Shown here: positions 26,579-33,868 of the stretch, in pieces
Layout: each line of letters begins with the position of its first letter
Position numbering within the stretch: the stretch's first letter is position 1
Source of the DNA: Labilibaculum sp.
Lineage (GTDB): Bacteria; Bacteroidota; Bacteroidia; Bacteroidales; Marinifilaceae
Length of the DNA: 64,000 bases
Direction: 5' to 3'
NCBI GenBank assembly: GCA_016342745.1
Contig: JAEINT010000012.1
Location: forward strand, 112,070 to 176,069
Notes under the pieces: model-generated
What the model saw: the letters and a program-made list of their open reading frames with translations, nothing else
What the model was told of the DNA's origin: nothing
Databases searched by the model: none
Made by a program: the position numbers and the translations under genes

Positions 26579-28272
26579 ACCTTTGTTTTTATGTTTTTAA
26601 AGTAATTTATTAGTACTTGATCATTCACCGTTCTTGGTGTCTTGATTTCTAAAACTGCCGCTTTCTTATTTGCAGCATAAAAGTTTGGTAAAATATTTTC
26701 TAGCTGATCTTTATTTTCAGCATAAAAATAATCTAAACCATATGTTTCCGCCAATTTATCAGCCTTATAATCTTGAACTGTTTCAAAATATTCTTCTAAT
26801 TCATCTACTCCCGATGGGCCAGATATAAAACGGAAAATGCCTCCTCCTCCATTATTTATTAGGATAATTTTGATATTTTCTTGTAAGTATTTATTCCATA
26901 AAGCATTTGAATCGTAGAAAAAACTAATATCACCAGTAATTAGCGTTGTAATTTTGTTATTCACCAATGCTGCTCCAACGGCAGTTGATGTACAGCCATC
27001 AATTCCGCTAGTTCCTCTATTTGAATTGTACGTTAATTGGTTAGAAATTTTAAAAAGCTGAGCATATCGTACTACTGATGAGTTCGCCAAATGCAAATTT
27101 CCATTTTCAGGAATTGCACCCAAGATGCCTTCAAATGCCTTCATATCGCTCCAATCTAATCCCTCCAAATAATTTGCATGCAAGTCAGATACTTTTAGAT
27201 CTCTGGCTTTCCAAAAATCGGCATATGAACTATCCGATGGTTTTATTCTTGGTAATAATTGTTTGAAAAATGAAGCTGGGCTAACATCTATATGAGATGT
27301 TAAGCTTTTAAATGTATCAATATAGTGATCCTCTTGCCCTATAAACCAATGTTCTTTTGATCGATTATCCCTTAAAAACGATTTAATCATTTTAGAAACC
27401 AAAGGGCCGCCAAAATTAATCAATAAATCAGGAGTGAAATCTTCTAATTCGTCTTTTTTTATAGAACAGATCACTCGATCTATACAAGGCAGAAATTCTT
27501 TATTTTGAAGATTAGAAACCGACTCGGTAAGAACTACTACATTCTTATTTTGAGTCAATTCCGATAGTAATTCATTTAAATCGGCTTGCGGATGCAGTAA
27601 ACCCGCCACAATTAATATTTTCTGAGTTGAATTGAAAATATCAGCAATAGCATCTATTGTATCTCCACTTAAAGCATCAACCGAATTTATTTTTCCAATA
27701 ACTCTTTCATTTGTATCTGGATATTTTTTCACTCCATACAAAGGCTCTCGCAATGGAAAATTAATATGCACCGGACCAATTCTTCCGGTAAGTGTTTTTG
27801 TTAGAGCCTCATTTACCATTCTATTTAAATACCAGCAATCGTCTGGATCATTAGCATCTAATGGCAATTGATAGCTTGCTTTAACAAATTCACCAAATAC
27901 ATTTACTTGTGGTAAAGCCTGCGAATCATCTTGCCCGATCCATTCCACTGGTCTGTCTGCTGATATCACGACTAAGGGAATTCTTTGATAAAATGCTTCA
28001 GCTATTGCTGGTCCATAATTTAACAAAGCTGTTCCTGAAGTACAAACCAAGCCAACTGGTTTTCTTGTTTGCTGAGCAATACCCAAAGCAAAATACGCCG
28101 CACTTCTTTCATCGACAATTACCAAACTTTTTATTCGCTGATCTTTCGCAAAAGAAATACTTAAAGGAGCGTTACGAGAGCCTGGCGAAACAATTACGTA
28201 TTCCATTCCTTTTGCCCAACAGATATCAATTAATTCTTTAACACCTTTAATATCCGAGTATATTCGCTCCAT
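26575..28272 (-). CDS. menD: 2-Succinyl-5-enolpyruvyl-6-hydroxy-3-cyclohexene-1-carboxylate synthase
   Basis: 565 residues, thiamine-diphosphate enzyme. It condenses isochorismate with 2-oxoglutarate-derived succinic semialdehyde. The N-terminal [11 protein letters not shown] is the MenD hallmark, followed by the catalytic Glu in [12 protein letters not shown] and [17 protein letters not shown]. The C-terminal ThDP motif runs from [15 protein letters not shown] to NNGGGGIF. Translationally coupled to menB by a 4-bp overlap. A 98-bp gap separates it from menF upstream. Confidence 0.97.
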   Translation of the reverse strand: MERIYSDIKGVKELIDICWAKGMEYVIVSPGSRNAPLSISFAKDQRIKSLVIVDERSAAYFALGIAQQTRKPVGLVCTSGTALLNYGPAIAEAFYQRIPLVVISADRPVEWIGQDDSQALPQVNVFGEFVKASYQLPLDANDPDDCWYLNRMVNEALTKTLTGRIGPVHINFPLREPLYGVKKYPDTNERVIGKINSVDALSGDTIDAIADIFNSTQKILIVAGLLHPQADLNELLSELTQNKNVVVLTESVSNLQNKEFLPCIDRVICSIKKDELEDFTPDLLINFGGPLVSKMIKSFLRDNRSKEHWFIGQEDHYIDTFKSLTSHIDVSPASFFKQLLPRIKPSDSSYADFWKARDLKVSDLHANYLEGLDWSDMKAFEGILGAIPENGNLHLANSSVVRYAQLFKISNQLTYNSNRGTSGIDGCTSTAVGAALVNNKITTLITGDISFFYDSNALWNKYLQENIKIILINNGGGGIFRFISGPSGVDELEEYFETVQDYKADKLAETYGLDYFYAENKDQLENILPNFYAANKKAAVLEIKTPRTVNDQVLINYFKNIKTKV

Positions 28273-28370
28273 ATCTTTATTTTTGTCCTTGTTCTATTGC
28301 AACAATAAACCAGTTTATCGCAGAAGTAGTGTAAATATGCTCAAATTTAAAATAAATTATTGGGCTTCCC

Positions 28371-29492
28371 TTACTTCGTAATCACATTCAATAAAGTTTG
28401 CGCTTTTAAACAGGTTTCTTCCCATTCCTTCTCTGGAATTGAATCAGCTGTTATCCCTCCGCCAACATAGAGTGCCATTTTATTTTCCAGCACTTTCATG
28501 CTTCTTAAATTTACAAAAAGAGAGATCTTTTTTATCGAATTTATTGGTCCCAAGTAACCTGCATAATATTCTCTATCGTGCTTTTCTAGCTTATTGATTA
28601 AGGAGATGGCTTTTTTCTTTGGCAAACCACAAACTGCAGGAGTTGGATGAAGATCCTTGACAAAGTTTGATAATTGATCAAAGTTCATCTTTAAAGGCAA
28701 ACGGTAGCTCGTTTTTAAATGCACTACATTTCCTGCTTGAACAGTTGTTGGGCCTTCTCTCTCAATTTCATTTAACTGATGTTCTTCAAAAATATTTTCT
28801 ATATATTGACTGACAAAGGCTTGTTCATTTACTTCTTTTTCTTCCCAATGAATTTGATCCAGTAGCCTGTTCCCTATTTTTTGAGTTCCAGCTAAAGCAA
28901 CTGTTTCTATTTTATCTTTATTTACGGAAAGTAATGTCTCTGGGCTAGCTCCTATCCACGTTCCAATTCCAGGGATCGAAACATAAAATACAAATGCAGA
29001 ATCATATGCCTCCGTCAATTTTAAAAATGAACTTGTGGCCTTACTCCTACCAATACCATCTAAAATTTCAATCCTAGACAGAATGACCTTATCCAAAGCT
29101 TTCTGCTGCAAGTCATGAATCATACTCTTAACCTGCTGATAATATAAAGCTTGAGAACTACCGAAAACCTCTCCTAAATCGGAAGAGTTCACGAAGGAAA
29201 GTTCCTCATTACCCAGTAATTGAATTGATTCAGTCTTTATTTCTGAGGCTTCCAGATCGATATCACTGCGTATACACCATGCTTTGTGAATCCCATCTGT
29301 ATCAAAAGGAGAAAAAACGAATCCTTTATTTTCAACCAATTCATTCAAGTTCTGATAATCACACAAGTCGGCATCTTTCTGCACACCTACATGTATCTCC
29401 TTCTCTTTTGGTAATTGATAAGCAAAAAATGGATTGTTATTCTGCAAGCAATAATTCAAGAAAGTCGTTACCTCATTTCTATTTTTGATCAT
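28371..29492 (-). CDS. menF: Isochorismate synthase
   Basis: 373 residues from the ATG at 29492, which begins MIKNRNEVT 2 bp after the thioesterase stop. A 12-residue longer version starting at 29528 would overlap that gene by 34 bp and is less likely. Chorismate-binding fold with KVILSRIE, SPETLLSV, LAGTQKIGN, HLKTSYRL, HPTPAVCGLPKKKAI and REYYAGYLGPI motifs, ending GGGITADSIPEKEWEE. It converts chorismate to isochorismate, the committed step to menaquinone. Siderophore-type isochorismate synthase is excluded by the men context. Confidence 0.92.
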   Translation of the reverse strand: MIKNRNEVTTFLNYCLQNNNPFFAYQLPKEKEIHVGVQKDADLCDYQNLNELVENKGFVFSPFDTDGIHKAWCIRSDIDLEASEIKTESIQLLGNEELSFVNSSDLGEVFGSSQALYYQQVKSMIHDLQQKALDKVILSRIEILDGIGRSKATSSFLKLTEAYDSAFVFYVSIPGIGTWIGASPETLLSVNKDKIETVALAGTQKIGNRLLDQIHWEEKEVNEQAFVSQYIENIFEEHQLNEIEREGPTTVQAGNVVHLKTSYRLPLKMNFDQLSNFVKDLHPTPAVCGLPKKKAISLINKLEKHDREYYAGYLGPINSIKKISLFVNLRSMKVLENKMALYVGGGITADSIPEKEWEETCLKAQTLLNVITK

Positions 29493-29494
29493 GC

Positions 29495-29911
29495 TTACTT
29501 CTTTAAAATAACATTTGTAATTCGACACACAGAGATTAATTTCTCTTGTTCATTCATCACATTAACCTCAACAACATGTGTCATGCTTCCTTTATGAATG
29601 AATCTGGCCTTAGCAGTAACTGTTCCTTGTCGTATACTTCTAATATGATTTGCATTGATTTCCATGCCTTTCACATCATATTTTGTTAAGTCTGTTTTAA
29701 TAACAGATAAAGCACTTCCAACAGATTCTGCTAATGCAAGACTTGCTCCCCCATGTAGTATTTTCATTGGTTGCCAATGCTTTGAAGTTACTGACATTTT
29801 AGCAATTAGATAATCCTCACCAACCTCGGTGTAAACGATTCCCAAATGCTCCATTAATGTGTCTTCACACATTTTATTCAAGATATCTAAAGTATCTATT
29901 TCGTTGATCAT
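29495..29911 (-). CDS. Hotdog-fold thioesterase (PaaI-like), probable DHNA-CoA thioesterase
   Basis: 138 residues, single hotdog domain. The motif LHGGASLALAESVGSAL near 51-67 has the catalytic Glu of PaaI/MenI-type acyl-CoA thioesterases. It is the first gene of the block followed by menF, menD and menB. The pathway needs a hydrolase to release 1,4-dihydroxy-2-naphthoate from DHNA-CoA, and no other candidate is seen in the two men blocks. The assignment to that step therefore rests on context plus fold; a general acyl-CoA thioesterase remains possible. Confidence 0.75.
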   Translation of the reverse strand: MINEIDTLDILNKMCEDTLMEHLGIVYTEVGEDYLIAKMSVTSKHWQPMKILHGGASLALAESVGSALSVIKTDLTKYDVKGMEINANHIRSIRQGTVTAKARFIHKGSMTHVVEVNVMNEQEKLISVCRITNVILKK

Positions 29912-30005
29912 TCTACAAAAATAATATAATCTTCAATTAGAAAAAACCTGTTGAAATGATTCCTTCTATAATATTTCTAATCTGACGGGAAGCTACAAAA
30001 TAAGA

Positions 30006-30037
30006 CACAAAAAAAGCTCAATTCTAAATTGAGCTTT
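30006..30037 (-). terminator. Intrinsic terminator after the cold-shock gene
   Basis: 11-bp perfect stem AAAGCTCAATT/AATTGAGCTTT with a 3-nt loop. A T-run follows on the minus strand, 26 bp past the csp stop. Confidence 0.85.
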
Positions 30038-30062
30038 ACTAAGGAAAAATATTTTGTTCGAA

Positions 30063-30254
30063 TTAGTTAATTTTTACATTAACTGCATTCATTCCTTTTT
30101 TTCCTTCAACGACATCATAAGTTACTGCGTCACCTTCATTAATTTTGTCAATTAATCCTGTTACGTGAACAAAAATGTCTTCGTCTGTCTCGTCGTTCTT
30201 AATGAATCCAAATCCCTTAGATTCGTTAAAAAATTTTACTGTACCTGTAGGCAT
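30063..30254 (-). CDS. Cold-shock domain protein
   Basis: 63 residues, a single CSD. RNP1 (KGFGFIKN, residues 13-20) and RNP2 (DIFVHV, 26-31) are intact. It binds single-stranded RNA/DNA as an RNA chaperone. Monocistronic with its own terminator and divergent from the asnA attenuator region. Several paralogues are usual in Bacteroidota, so it need not be the main cold-induced copy. Confidence 0.95.
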   Translation of the reverse strand: MPTGTVKFFNESKGFGFIKNDETDEDIFVHVTGLIDKINEGDAVTYDVVEGKKGMNAVNVKIN

Positions 30255-30427
30255 TATTTAGTATTTTTTAAATTATTATGAAGTAAATGTACGTAATTTG
30301 ATTTAATAAGGAAATAAATCTATTATTATTTTCTAAGATATTTACTGTCCTTTTTAATCATCCTAAAACAAGACAAAATTTAACCATGTATCTTTCCAAA
30401 AATTAAAACTACTCTCACAAAACTTTT

Positions 30428-30458
30428 TTTGTTTCTTTGAATAAAACCATTACTTTAG
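30428..30458 (+). promoter_or_regulatory. Candidate promoter of the asnA leader transcript
   Basis: TTTG at 30428-30431 is followed after 19 nt by TACTTTAG at 30451-30458, one mismatch from the Bacteroidota -7 consensus TAnnTTTG, with ideal spacing. Transcription would start near 30464, giving a 5' leader of only about 15 nt before the first leader peptide ATG at 30479. Confidence 0.6.
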
Positions 30459-30478
30459 CCTTTAGAAACACAATAACA

Positions 30479-30556
30479 ATGAGACAAATATTTAATTCAA
30501 ATAATCTTTTCAATAATTCAATGAATAATAATTCGTTGACAATGGGAAGCTTATAG
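30479..30556 (+). CDS. Asn-rich leader peptide 1 of the asnA attenuator
   Basis: 25-codon ORF (ATG at 30479, TAG at 30554). Eight of its 25 residues are Asn, all coded AAT, in groups at positions 6, 8-9, 12-13 and 16-18. The stop lies 24 nt before the first terminator. GGAAGCTT at 30545-30552, in the last codons, can pair with AAGC and TTCC of the terminator's 5' arm (two bases bulged), which would prevent the terminator. A ribosome slowed at Asn codons would leave this segment free, and a ribosome reaching the stop would cover it. This is the layout of amino-acid attenuators such as trp and his, here for asparagine upstream of asparagine synthetase. Confidence 0.8.
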   Translation: MRQIFNSNNLFNNSMNNNSLTMGSL

Positions 30557-30580
30557 AATAAATTAAAATATTCAATTATC

Positions 30581-30612
30581 AAGCCTTTCCAATTCGGGGA
30601 GGCTTTTTTTTA
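30581..30612 (+). terminator. Attenuator terminator 1 upstream of asnA
   Basis: AAGCCTTTCC (30581-30590) pairs with GGGGAGGCTT (30596-30605) including two T.G wobbles, loop AATTC, then a T-rich tract. It is placed directly after leader peptide 1 with no gene in between. The competing partner of its 5' arm is 30545-30552. Confidence 0.8.
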
Positions 30613-30619
30613 TATCAAT

Positions 30620-30673
30620 ATGAACACACTTTTAAATAATTACAACAACAATAATAATTCTCCTCCAGGGTGA
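30620..30673 (+). CDS. Asn-rich leader peptide 2 of the asnA attenuator
   Basis: 17-codon ORF (ATG at 30620, TGA at 30671) starting 8 bp after terminator 1. Eight of 17 residues are Asn: position 2, 6-7 and an uninterrupted run at 9-13, using both AAC and AAT. It ends Ser-Pro-Pro-Gly-stop. The segment GAGAAAGG at 30672-30679, overlapping the stop codon, is perfectly complementary over 8 bp to CCTTTCTC at 30703-30710 in the 5' arm of terminator 2. Together with leader 1 it forms a tandem control element. The coding potential is too small for other evidence, but composition and placement are hard to explain otherwise. Confidence 0.83.
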   Translation: MNTLLNNYNNNNNSPPG

Positions 30674-30700
30674 GAAAGGATATTGTTATATACATTATAC

Positions 30701-30733
30701 AGCCTTTCTCGCCAAACGAGAGAGGCTTTTTTA
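30701..30733 (+). terminator. Attenuator terminator 2 upstream of asnA
   Basis: 11-bp stem AGCCTTTCTCG (30701-30711) with CGAGAGAGGCT (30717-30727), one wobble, 5-nt loop, then a T-run. It ends 37 bp before the asnA ATG. The alternative partner of its 5' arm is 30672-30679 at the leader 2 stop codon. Confidence 0.85.
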
Positions 30734-30769
30734 TTTCAACTTTTTTCTATCAAACCAAAATTTTAAAAA

Positions 30770-31807
30770 ATGAAGAATTTAATTATCCCTAAGGGTTATC
30801 AAAGTGTTATTGATCCAGACACTACAGAAAAAGCAATCAAATTTATAAAAGACCAATTTCAGCTTCAGCTCTCCTCAGAATTAAAACTGAGACGAGTAAC
30901 AGCACCTATGATTGTAATGAAAGGAACAGGATTAAATGATGATTTAAATGGCATTGAACGACCAGTTGCATTCCCAATTAAAGGCCTAAATGACTCAACT
31001 GCAGAAGTTGTTCATTCGCTTGCAAAATGGAAGAGATACATGTTAGGCGAATTACAAATTCCGATAGGAAAAGGCTTGTACACAGATATGAATGCACTTC
31101 GTCCTGACGAAGATTTCACCAACCTTCACTCCATTTATGTAGACCAGTGGGACTGGGAAAAATCAATCCGTAAAGAAGAGCGAAAGCTTGATTTACTAAA
31201 AAGAACAGTAAAGCAAATATATTCTTCTCTAAAAAGAACTGAATATCTCTTAAGTGAATACTACCCAAGTTTGCAGCCACAATTGCCAGAAGAAATTCAT
31301 TTTATTCATGCCGAAGATCTACTTGCACAATATCCTGAGCTAAGCCCAAAAGAACGAGAAACTACCGTTACCAAAGAATTTGAAGCTGTATTTATCATTG
31401 GTATTGGTGGTGAATTAGCCAACGGAGAACCTCATGATGGAAGAGCTCCTGACTATGATGATTGGACAACACCAACCAAAAATGGTTATTCCGGATTAAA
31501 TGGTGATATACTATTATGGAATCCCGTATTGGAGAAGGCCTTTGAGATTTCATCAATGGGAATTAGAGTTGATGAAAGTGCTCTCTTAAAACAGTTAGAA
31601 ATAAAAGGTGAAGAAAAACGAAAAGAATTAATGTTTCACAAGAAACTTCTTGCTGGAGAATTACCTTACTCTATTGGAGGTGGCATTGGTCAATCTCGTC
31701 TTTGTATGTATTTACTGAGAAAAGCCCATATTGGAGAAGTACAATCGAGCATATGGCCTGATGAATTAAGAGATACTTGCAAAAAATCTGGTATCATATT
31801 CCTTTAA
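30770..31807 (+). CDS. asnA: Aspartate--ammonia ligase (asparagine synthetase A)
   Basis: 345 residues, the normal AsnA length. It makes L-asparagine from aspartate, ammonia and ATP and shares its fold with class II aspartyl-tRNA synthetases. Visible family stretches include VTAPMIVMKGTGLNDDLNG near residues 45-63, AVHSLAKWKR-like EVVHSLAKWKRYMLGE, LRPDE, VDQWDWEK near 119-126, and the C-terminal GGGIGQSRLCMYLLRKAHIGE. Regulation is visible in the DNA: two Asn-codon leader peptides with terminators precede it, so expression should rise when charged Asn-tRNA is low. A terminator follows. Confidence 0.97.
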   Translation: MKNLIIPKGYQSVIDPDTTEKAIKFIKDQFQLQLSSELKLRRVTAPMIVMKGTGLNDDLNGIERPVAFPIKGLNDSTAEVVHSLAKWKRYMLGELQIPIGKGLYTDMNALRPDEDFTNLHSIYVDQWDWEKSIRKEERKLDLLKRTVKQIYSSLKRTEYLLSEYYPSLQPQLPEEIHFIHAEDLLAQYPELSPKERETTVTKEFEAVFIIGIGGELANGEPHDGRAPDYDDWTTPTKNGYSGLNGDILLWNPVLEKAFEISSMGIRVDESALLKQLEIKGEEKRKELMFHKKLLAGELPYSIGGGIGQSRLCMYLLRKAHIGEVQSSIWPDELRDTCKKSGIIFL

Positions 31808-31821
31808 AAAAAAAGGTTTAT

Positions 31822-31855
31822 ATAAAAGAGTCCTACTTTCCTAGGGCTCTTTTTG
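31822..31855 (+). terminator. Intrinsic terminator after asnA
   Basis: Stem AAAGAGTCCTA/TAGGGCTCTTT (one wobble) with a 6-nt loop and a T-run, about 15 bp past the asnA stop. Confidence 0.8.
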
Positions 31856-31923
31856 AATGCATCTTTTTAATGTAATATTAAAATTGGTTATCTTTATTAC
31901 ATCACTAACCAATTTACAACACA

Positions 31924-32448
31924 ATGAAAAAATTACTGTACATTCTAGCTGCGCTTGCTATAATTGTAGCCATACTTCATGTAATCGCGCCTAAAACCTA
32001 TCATGTAGAAAGAAAACTTGTAGTATCTGAAAATATTGATACCGTTTTTAAAAGTCTTTGTTCCCTTAAGGAGCAGCAAATATGGTCACCATGGGGCGCA
32101 AAAGATCCAAAAATGATCGTGACTCATAAAGGAATTGATGGTCAAAAAGGATCGGTAAGCCACTGGATTGGCAACAAAGAAGTTGGTGAAGGCGAACAAG
32201 AAATAACTACAATTACTCCTAACTCTTACATTGAAACAGAACTTCGTTTTCTAAAGCCATTCGAATCAACAAGTACAGGCTTTTTTAACATCAAACAAGT
32301 TGAAGGTGGTACGGAAGTAGCTTGGGGATTTAAGGGAAACAATACTTTTCCTACAACCTTAATGATGGTATTTATGGATATGGATAAAGCCATGGGACCT
32401 GATTTTGAAAAAGGATTATCTAGCTTTAAAGCTTATATCGAAAAATAA
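31924..32448 (+). CDS. SRPBCC-family (polyketide cyclase-like) protein with N-terminal membrane anchor
   Basis: 174 residues. An N-terminal hydrophobic helix (3-22) is followed by YHVERKLVVSENIDTVFKSL, the typical opening of START/SRPBCC ligand-binding domains, with the WSPWGAKDP loop and a C-terminal long helix. The family binds hydrophobic ligands, and no catalytic residues can be assigned. It is 21 bp upstream of a DUF2892-type membrane protein, probably co-transcribed. The role is unknown; a membrane-tethered lipid or stress function would be a guess. Confidence 0.7.
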   Translation: MKKLLYILAALAIIVAILHVIAPKTYHVERKLVVSENIDTVFKSLCSLKEQQIWSPWGAKDPKMIVTHKGIDGQKGSVSHWIGNKEVGEGEQEITTITPNSYIETELRFLKPFESTSTGFFNIKQVEGGTEVAWGFKGNNTFPTTLMMVFMDMDKAMGPDFEKGLSSFKAYIEK

Positions 32449-32469
32449 AATCAACTAAAATTAATAAGA

Positions 32470-32682
32470 ATGAAAAAAAACATGGGTAAAGTTGATCGGA
32501 TCCTTAGGGTAATTGCAGCAATTGTTTTGGCTGTTCTTTATTTTACCGATACAATTACCGGAACAATTGGTCTTGTTGTACTTATTTTTGCATGTGTAAT
32601 GTTTCTAACTAGTCTTATGGGAAGCTGCCCTCCCTATAATCTTTTAGGAATTAACACTTGTAAAATGAAAGAACAGAAATAA
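32470..32682 (+). CDS. DUF2892/YgaP-like small membrane protein
   Basis: 70 residues, two membrane helices. The pattern NMGKVDRILRVIAAIVLAVLY...GSCPPYNLLGINTCK is the DUF2892 inner-membrane domain, also found fused to rhodanese in YgaP. The conserved GxCPxYxxLGxxTC cysteines are present. As a stand-alone copy its function is unknown. It follows the SRPBCC gene and precedes a terminator. Confidence 0.85.
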   Translation: MKKNMGKVDRILRVIAAIVLAVLYFTDTITGTIGLVVLIFACVMFLTSLMGSCPPYNLLGINTCKMKEQK

Positions 32683-32700
32683 ACTGATTTTATTTTTAAT

Positions 32701-32737
32701 AAAAAACCTCAAAAATTTCTTCTTTGAGGTTTTTTTA
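32701..32737 (+). terminator. Intrinsic terminator after the DUF2892 gene
   Basis: AAAAAACCTCAAA pairs perfectly with TTTGAGGTTTTTT over 13 bp, with a 9-nt loop and ending in T residues. Confidence 0.8.
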
Positions 32738-32914
32738 TGCCCTTTAGTCGAAAATAATTACCCATTCTGTGCTCTTCTCATGACAAGATTACGAATCATT
32801 ATAATTTAAAATCATTAAGCCTAAATCAGCTTGAAAAACATGAATTTCTTGCTTATATTTAAAGATATAATTCTGCAATTAGAATGAAAACAACAGCTAA
32901 AAAGACAGAAGGGG

Positions 32915-33286
32915 ATGAGAAGAATACAGGAGAAAGAAAGAATAGCATACTGCGGGATTAATTGTTCAACATGTCCTGCTTATGTTGCAACTCAAAAAGG
33001 GCAAGAAAATGTTCGTATAAGAATAGCGAAACTATGGTCAGATAAGGATTATCAATACGATGCATGCGAAATTACATGCAAAGGATGTCATGAACCGTGG
33101 GGCAAAAAATTTCGCCATTGCCAAGAATGCCAAGTAAGAGCTTGTGCACGTGAGAAACTTTATGACACATGTGCCGAATGTGCTGATTATCCTTGTAATA
33201 AATTGGAAGATCTATTTCAGACATTGGATAAGAAAATTACAAGGATTAATTTAGACAATTTAAATCGACAAAATAAGGCTGGATAA
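32915..33286 (+). CDS. DUF3795 cysteine-rich protein
   Basis: 123 residues with 12 cysteines. CGINCSTCPAYVATQKG opens the chain as in DUF3795 proteins, followed by CKGCHE, CQECQVRACAREK and CAECADYPCNKL. The cysteines probably bind Fe-S or zinc. No signal peptide. The ATG at 32915 directly precedes the family start; another ATG at 32884 is in a different frame. Function unknown. It ends inside its own terminator hairpin. Confidence 0.8.
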   Translation: MRRIQEKERIAYCGINCSTCPAYVATQKGQENVRIRIAKLWSDKDYQYDACEITCKGCHEPWGKKFRHCQECQVRACAREKLYDTCAECADYPCNKLEDLFQTLDKKITRINLDNLNRQNKAG

Positions 33287-33299
33287 TCCAGCTTTTTTT
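33274..33299 (+). terminator. Intrinsic terminator overlapping the DUF3795 stop codon
   Basis: Short GC-rich stem GCTGG/CCAGC, extended by A-T pairs, then seven T residues. It lies between converging genes. Confidence 0.65.
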
Positions 33300-33304
33300 C
33301 TGCA

Positions 33305-33817
33305 TTAAAAAATGGGGAGGTTTATAGCAAGTGTTCTAATTTGAAAAGCATGTGCTAAACACTTCTCGACTATTTTATAATTCGAAATAGGCTTTAAAAC
33401 CGCAACCTCAATTGGTTTATTTTGTTCATGAAAATACCAAGAACGATGATGACCATCATGCACAATAAAACGCACTTTTTTCTCTTGAAATAAATCCCAA
33501 ACGATAATAGGCGGAAACTCCTCTCCTTTTTCCTCTATATAATCATGAGCAGCATACACCATGTTAATCTTTTCCTGCTCTAGTTGGGTTTGACTTGCCC
33601 AAAGCAAGGCTGGAGAAAACATTCTTGGTGGATTAACTTTTACATGTTTAGGATTAAGTCTGAATTGGAAACAAGCCAAATTACATAAATTAGCCGTTGT
33701 ATTGCCTTCAACCCAATGAGTTCTCCCTAAAAATGCTTGATATCCCCTTTCCCTTTCTTCAAAATTATCAGAAAGTAATAATTTCGTTATTTCAACAGGA
33801 GATTTAATCTGCATCAT
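33305..33817 (-). CDS. Stand-alone ParB/sulfiredoxin-like domain protein
   Basis: 170 residues. VRFIVHDGHHRSWYFHEQ near 114-131 is the DGHHR motif of the ParB N-terminal/Srx fold, which in relatives binds nucleotide (CTP or ATP). PPIIVWDLFQEKKVRF upstream of it fits the preceding strands. There is no HTH or DNA-binding domain and no parA neighbour, so it is not a chromosome-segregation ParB. It follows the sensor kinase gene on the same strand after 51 bp and could be the third gene of that unit. Function unknown. Confidence 0.6.
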   Translation of the reverse strand: MMQIKSPVEITKLLLSDNFEERERGYQAFLGRTHWVEGNTTANLCNLACFQFRLNPKHVKVNPPRMFSPALLWASQTQLEQEKINMVYAAHDYIEEKGEEFPPIIVWDLFQEKKVRFIVHDGHHRSWYFHEQNKPIEVAVLKPISNYKIVEKCLAHAFQIRTLAINLPIF

Positions 33818-33868
33818 AAGGCATCCTTTTATCCTAAAGTTACGAAATGCGCTAGACGAAATAAAATT

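Noticed and set aside
29493..29528. Longer menF start at 29528
   Set aside because: Would overlap the upstream thioesterase gene by 34 bp; the ATG at 29492 follows its stop by 2 bp and begins a more usual N-terminus.
32884..32914. ATG at 32884 as the start of the DUF3795 protein, or a frameshift there
   Set aside because: It is in another frame; family members start close to the CGINCSTCP motif, which the ATG at 32915 provides.
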